Positions 4,964 to 6,711 of a DNA stretch of 6,711 nt are shown here, in pieces. The translations under genes and the position numbers were made by a program. The DNA lies in NCBI GenBank assembly GCA_020059445.1, contig JAGVCB010000045.1, positions 1 through 6,711 of the forward strand, read 5' to 3'. The notes below the pieces were generated by a model. That model had not been told where the DNA came from. It saw only the letters and a program-made list of their open reading frames with translations, and ran no database searches. This stretch comes from Polynucleobacter sp. (lineage in GTDB: Bacteria; Pseudomonadota; Gammaproteobacteria; Burkholderiales; Burkholderiaceae). The first letter of the stretch is position 1; the number at the start of each line of letters is the position of its first letter.

Positions 4964-5629
4964 TTAAAAGATGAAACGAAGTGGCACAAGTAAGGTGTCT
5001 AAGAGCCAGTAAGTAGCAGACATCACTGGTCGCATCCAAAGGGCGCTGATCACCCCGGTGACCACCAGACCTAGAACAATATAAAAGCCCCAAGGTTCAA
5101 TTCTTGAGACCATCGCAGCTTGTTTCCAAGGCAACACACCCACTAAAATTCTTCCACCATCTAGCGGCGGTAGAGGAAATAAATTAAAGGCAAACATCAC
5201 CACGTTGACCAATACACCTGCCTGACACATTTCTAAAAAGAAACGCTCAGTGAGTGATACCTTCACCAAGAGCAAATACATGATGGCCCAAAAAATTGCC
5301 TGAATCAAATTAGATCCTGGGCCAGCCAGCGCTACCCAAATCATGTCCTTTTTAGGATGTCTTAAATTACCGAAGCGAACTGGCACTGGTTTGGCGTAAC
5401 CAAACAAGAAGGTGCCTGCAGTAGCAAAGTACAGTAATAGAGGAACAGCAATCGTGCCCATTGGATCAATGTGCTTGATCGGGTTCAGAGTCACTCTGCC
5501 TAAAGCGTAGGCTGTGTTGTCACCCAGTTGTTTGGCTGCATAACCGTGTGCGGCTTCGTGCAGGGTGATTGCAAAAATAACAGGTATCGCATAAATAGCG
5601 ACCGTCTGAATGATATTTGAGATATCCAT
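4964..5629 (-). CDS. Site-2-protease-type intramembrane zinc metalloprotease (M50)
   Basis: A 221-residue polytopic inner-membrane protein of the minimal M50/S2P type without a PDZ domain. The zinc motif HEAAH is at H24-E25-H28 within the first helix. It is followed by the family segment LGRVTLNPIKHIDPMG (43-58), AGPGSN (102-107) and NLFPLPPLDGGR (149-160), where D157 is the third zinc ligand. All catalytic residues are present, so an active protease is likely. The substrate is unknown. Its start codon shares one base with the stop of the upstream metal chaperone gene (TAATG across 5627-5631), which indicates translational coupling. The cytochrome c' gene begins 17 bp downstream. Small S2P proteins of this kind are widespread and mostly uncharacterised. 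Confidence 0.93.
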   Translation of the reverse strand: MDISNIIQTVAIYAIPVIFAITLHEAAHGYAAKQLGDNTAYALGRVTLNPIKHIDPMGTIAVPLLLYFATAGTFLFGYAKPVPVRFGNLRHPKKDMIWVALAGPGSNLIQAIFWAIMYLLLVKVSLTERFFLEMCQAGVLVNVVMFAFNLFPLPPLDGGRILVGVLPWKQAAMVSRIEPWGFYIVLGLVVTGVISALWMRPVMSATYWLLDTLLVPLRFIF

Positions 5630-5832
5630 TATGCGACCATCAGAATTTCGTAACCAGCATCAACAATGGCCTCGCTCAATTTATCTGGATCAAGACCGCT
5701 TGTTACTGTGACTGTTTGTTTGGGAATATCTGTATCAACCGTTGCTTGTGGATCAAGTTCCGCAATGGCTTTTGTGATGGCCTGAGTGCAATGACCGCAA
5801 TTCATGCCTTTAACGGTAAAAATCAATGTCAT
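5629..5832 (-). CDS. CopZ-like heavy-metal-associated (HMA) chaperone
   Basis: A 67-residue cytoplasmic protein consisting of a single HMA domain of the Atx1/CopZ ferredoxin-like fold. The metal-binding loop GMNCGHC (9-15) carries C12 and C15 for Cu(I) or a similar soft metal. DAGYEILMV near the C-terminus matches the last strand of the fold. ATG 5832 gives the standard length. The nearest ribosome site, AGGAAA (minus strand, 5844-5849), is 11 nt upstream, slightly long. The gene is divergent from a copper ATPase whose own N-terminal HMA domain is a natural partner, and it heads a minus-strand cluster with the M50 protease and cytochrome c'. Copper is the most likely metal, inferred from the neighbour. 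Confidence 0.9.
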   Translation of the reverse strand: MTLIFTVKGMNCGHCTQAITKAIAELDPQATVDTDIPKQTVTVTSGLDPDKLSEAIVDAGYEILMVA

Positions 5833-5901
5833 ATTTTTTGTGATTTCCTACTATAAAGAGGACAATATATTTAAATCTTAACTTATTCCATTATGGAGCG
5901 T
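5833..5901. promoter_or_regulatory. Divergent control region between HMA chaperone and copper ATPase
   Basis: These 60-70 bp are AT-rich and must hold promoters in both directions. On the minus strand, -10-like hexamers are TATATT (5864-5869) and TATAGT (5850-5855), neither with a convincing -35. On the plus strand, TTGTGA (5838-5843) and GACAAT (5861-5866) form a weak pair with a 17-bp spacer. I do not see a clear CueR/MerR-type inverted repeat with a 19-bp spacer, so copper control cannot be read from the sequence. Confidence 0.4.
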
Positions 5902-6711
5902 ATGAGTCAATTAGTCACCTTAAACATTCGCGGCATGACGTGTGCCTCATGTGTGGCTAGGCTTGAAAAATCATTATCAAAAGTTGCTGGGGTTGATGCT
6001 GCGAGCGTTAATTTAGCAACTGAAAAAGCCCAAATCAGAGTCAATCAAGAGCCGCAACTCATCACTGATCTTTTGATTGCTGCGGTTGAGAAAACTGGAT
6101 TTGAAGCGAGTGTCTTTAGTCGTGAACAAGTAAGTCCAATTTCTACAGGTACGATTGATTTACATGGCAAAGGCGCGGTGATCTTGGCCATCGCCTTATC
6201 TCTTCCATTGCTTGCACCAATGGTGCTCATGCCTTTAGGAGTTCATTGGATATTGCCAGCATGGGTGCAATTCTTATTGGCCACCCCAGTGCAATTTATT
6301 TTGGGATCTCGTTTTTACGTGGCTGGCTTTAAAGCCCTGCGCATGGGTTCTGGCAACATGGATTTATTGGTGGCTCTTGGCACCACGGCTGCTTATGGTT
6401 TGAGTATTTATACCTGGTATCTGTCTGACTGGGGTAAAGCTTATGAACCGCATGAACTTTATTTTGAAAGTTCTGCTGTGGTGATTTCATTGGTGATGTT
6501 GGGTAAGTGGTTAGAAGCCAGGGCTAAAAAAGAAACCACTGCTGCTATCACGGCTCTACAGTCTTTGTGGCCTGATCAAGCTAAGCTCTTGCGCCAGCAT
6601 GATTTGAACCAATTGGATTATGAGCATTTACCTATTGCACAAATTCTGCCGGGTGATTGGGTCTTGGTCCTGCCTGGTGAGCGCATGCCTGTCGATGGCG
6701 TGGTCATCGAG
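5902..6711 (+). CDS. copA: P1B-type copper-translocating ATPase, N-terminal 270 residues (runs off window)
   Basis: An inner-membrane Cu(I) exporter of the CopA type, open at the right window edge, with about 270 residues visible of a usual 720-800. The N-terminal HMA domain carries GMTCASC (11-17, C14 and C17) and spans about 1-72. Membrane helices follow at about 92-113, 119-137, 153-173 and 188-204. Family segments are FKALRMGSGNMDLLVALGTTAAYG (143-166), YFESSAVVISLVMLGKWLEARAK (187-209) and, at the start of the actuator domain, ILPGDWVLVLPGERMPVDGVV (248-268). The CPC ion motif, DKTGT and HP motifs lie beyond the window, so copper specificity rests on resemblance to CopA. ATG 5893 is also in frame and would add three residues. 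GGAG at 5895-5898 is only 3 nt before ATG 5902, so the start is uncertain. Only one HMA domain is present. Confidence 0.92.
   Translation, partial: MSQLVTLNIRGMTCASCVARLEKSLSKVAGVDAASVNLATEKAQIRVNQEPQLITDLLIAAVEKTGFEASVFSREQVSPISTGTIDLHGKGAVILAIALSLPLLAPMVLMPLGVHWILPAWVQFLLATPVQFILGSRFYVAGFKALRMGSGNMDLLVALGTTAAYGLSIYTWYLSDWGKAYEPHELYFESSAVVISLVMLGKWLEARAKKETTAAITALQSLWPDQAKLLRQHDLNQLDYEHLPIAQILPGDWVLVLPGERMPVDGVVIE

Noticed and set aside
4947..5093. Upstream extension of the cytochrome c' frame to ATG 5093
   Set aside because: It lies almost wholly inside the 3' end of the protease gene and lacks a family-like N-terminus. ATG 4946 has a good GGGAG site and starts a clean signal peptide.
5617..5856. 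Plus-strand open frame opposite the HMA chaperone gene, rich in Cys and Asn
   Set aside because: It is antisense to a clear HMA domain. The cysteines come from the complement of its codons and no start signal is seen.

Overview
The window reads like a compact proteobacterial chromosome of moderate, slightly AT-rich composition. The gene types suggest a Beta- or Gammaproteobacterium: class II cytochrome c with a b561 partner, a Blc-type lipocalin, short Shine-Dalgarno sites and one-nucleotide gene overlaps. My guess is a freshwater betaproteobacterium such as a Polynucleobacter or Methylophilaceae relative. That is inferred from protein style only and is low confidence at genus level.

Layout. 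Positions 1 to about 1427 hold an IS3-family, IS150-group insertion sequence. It is essentially complete except for the outermost bases of its left end, which lie before the window. It has orfA, orfB in the -1 frame, a textbook programmed frameshift signal and matching terminal repeats. From about 1435 to 1529 there is a promoter region with an 11-bp direct repeat. It drives a sodium:solute symporter (1530-2960), followed 8 bp later by a small uncharacterised lipoprotein (2969-3271). A weak hairpin separates these from a convergent Blc-like lipocalin on the minus strand (3301-3849).

Divergent from the lipocalin is a membrane cytochrome b561 (3877-4515). Its 3' end overlaps by 16 bp the 3' end of a class II cytochrome c (4500-4946, minus). 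That cytochrome is the last gene of a tight minus-strand cluster that reads, in transcription order, CopZ-like metal chaperone (5832-5629), minimal site-2-type intramembrane metalloprotease (5629-4964), then cytochrome c'. Divergent from this cluster, across about 60-70 bp, begins a P1B copper-transporting ATPase (5902 to the window end, incomplete).

How the genes may work together. The HMA chaperone and CopA-type ATPase form a plausible cytoplasmic Cu(I) handling pair sharing one divergent control region. The b561 could pass electrons from quinol to periplasmic cytochrome c', since the genes lie side by side, although on opposite strands. The protease between chaperone and cytochrome is the unexplained member. 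The symporter and its small lipoprotein look like a two-gene unit of unknown substrate.

I do not see a phage, CRISPR array, toxin-antitoxin or defence system. The strongest unexplained signals are a 14-bp-stem hairpin and a 14-bp perfect palindrome at the b561/cytochrome c' overlap, the recoding cassette and terminal hairpin of the IS, and the repeat pair at the symporter promoter. No stretch over 300 bases lacks a gene.
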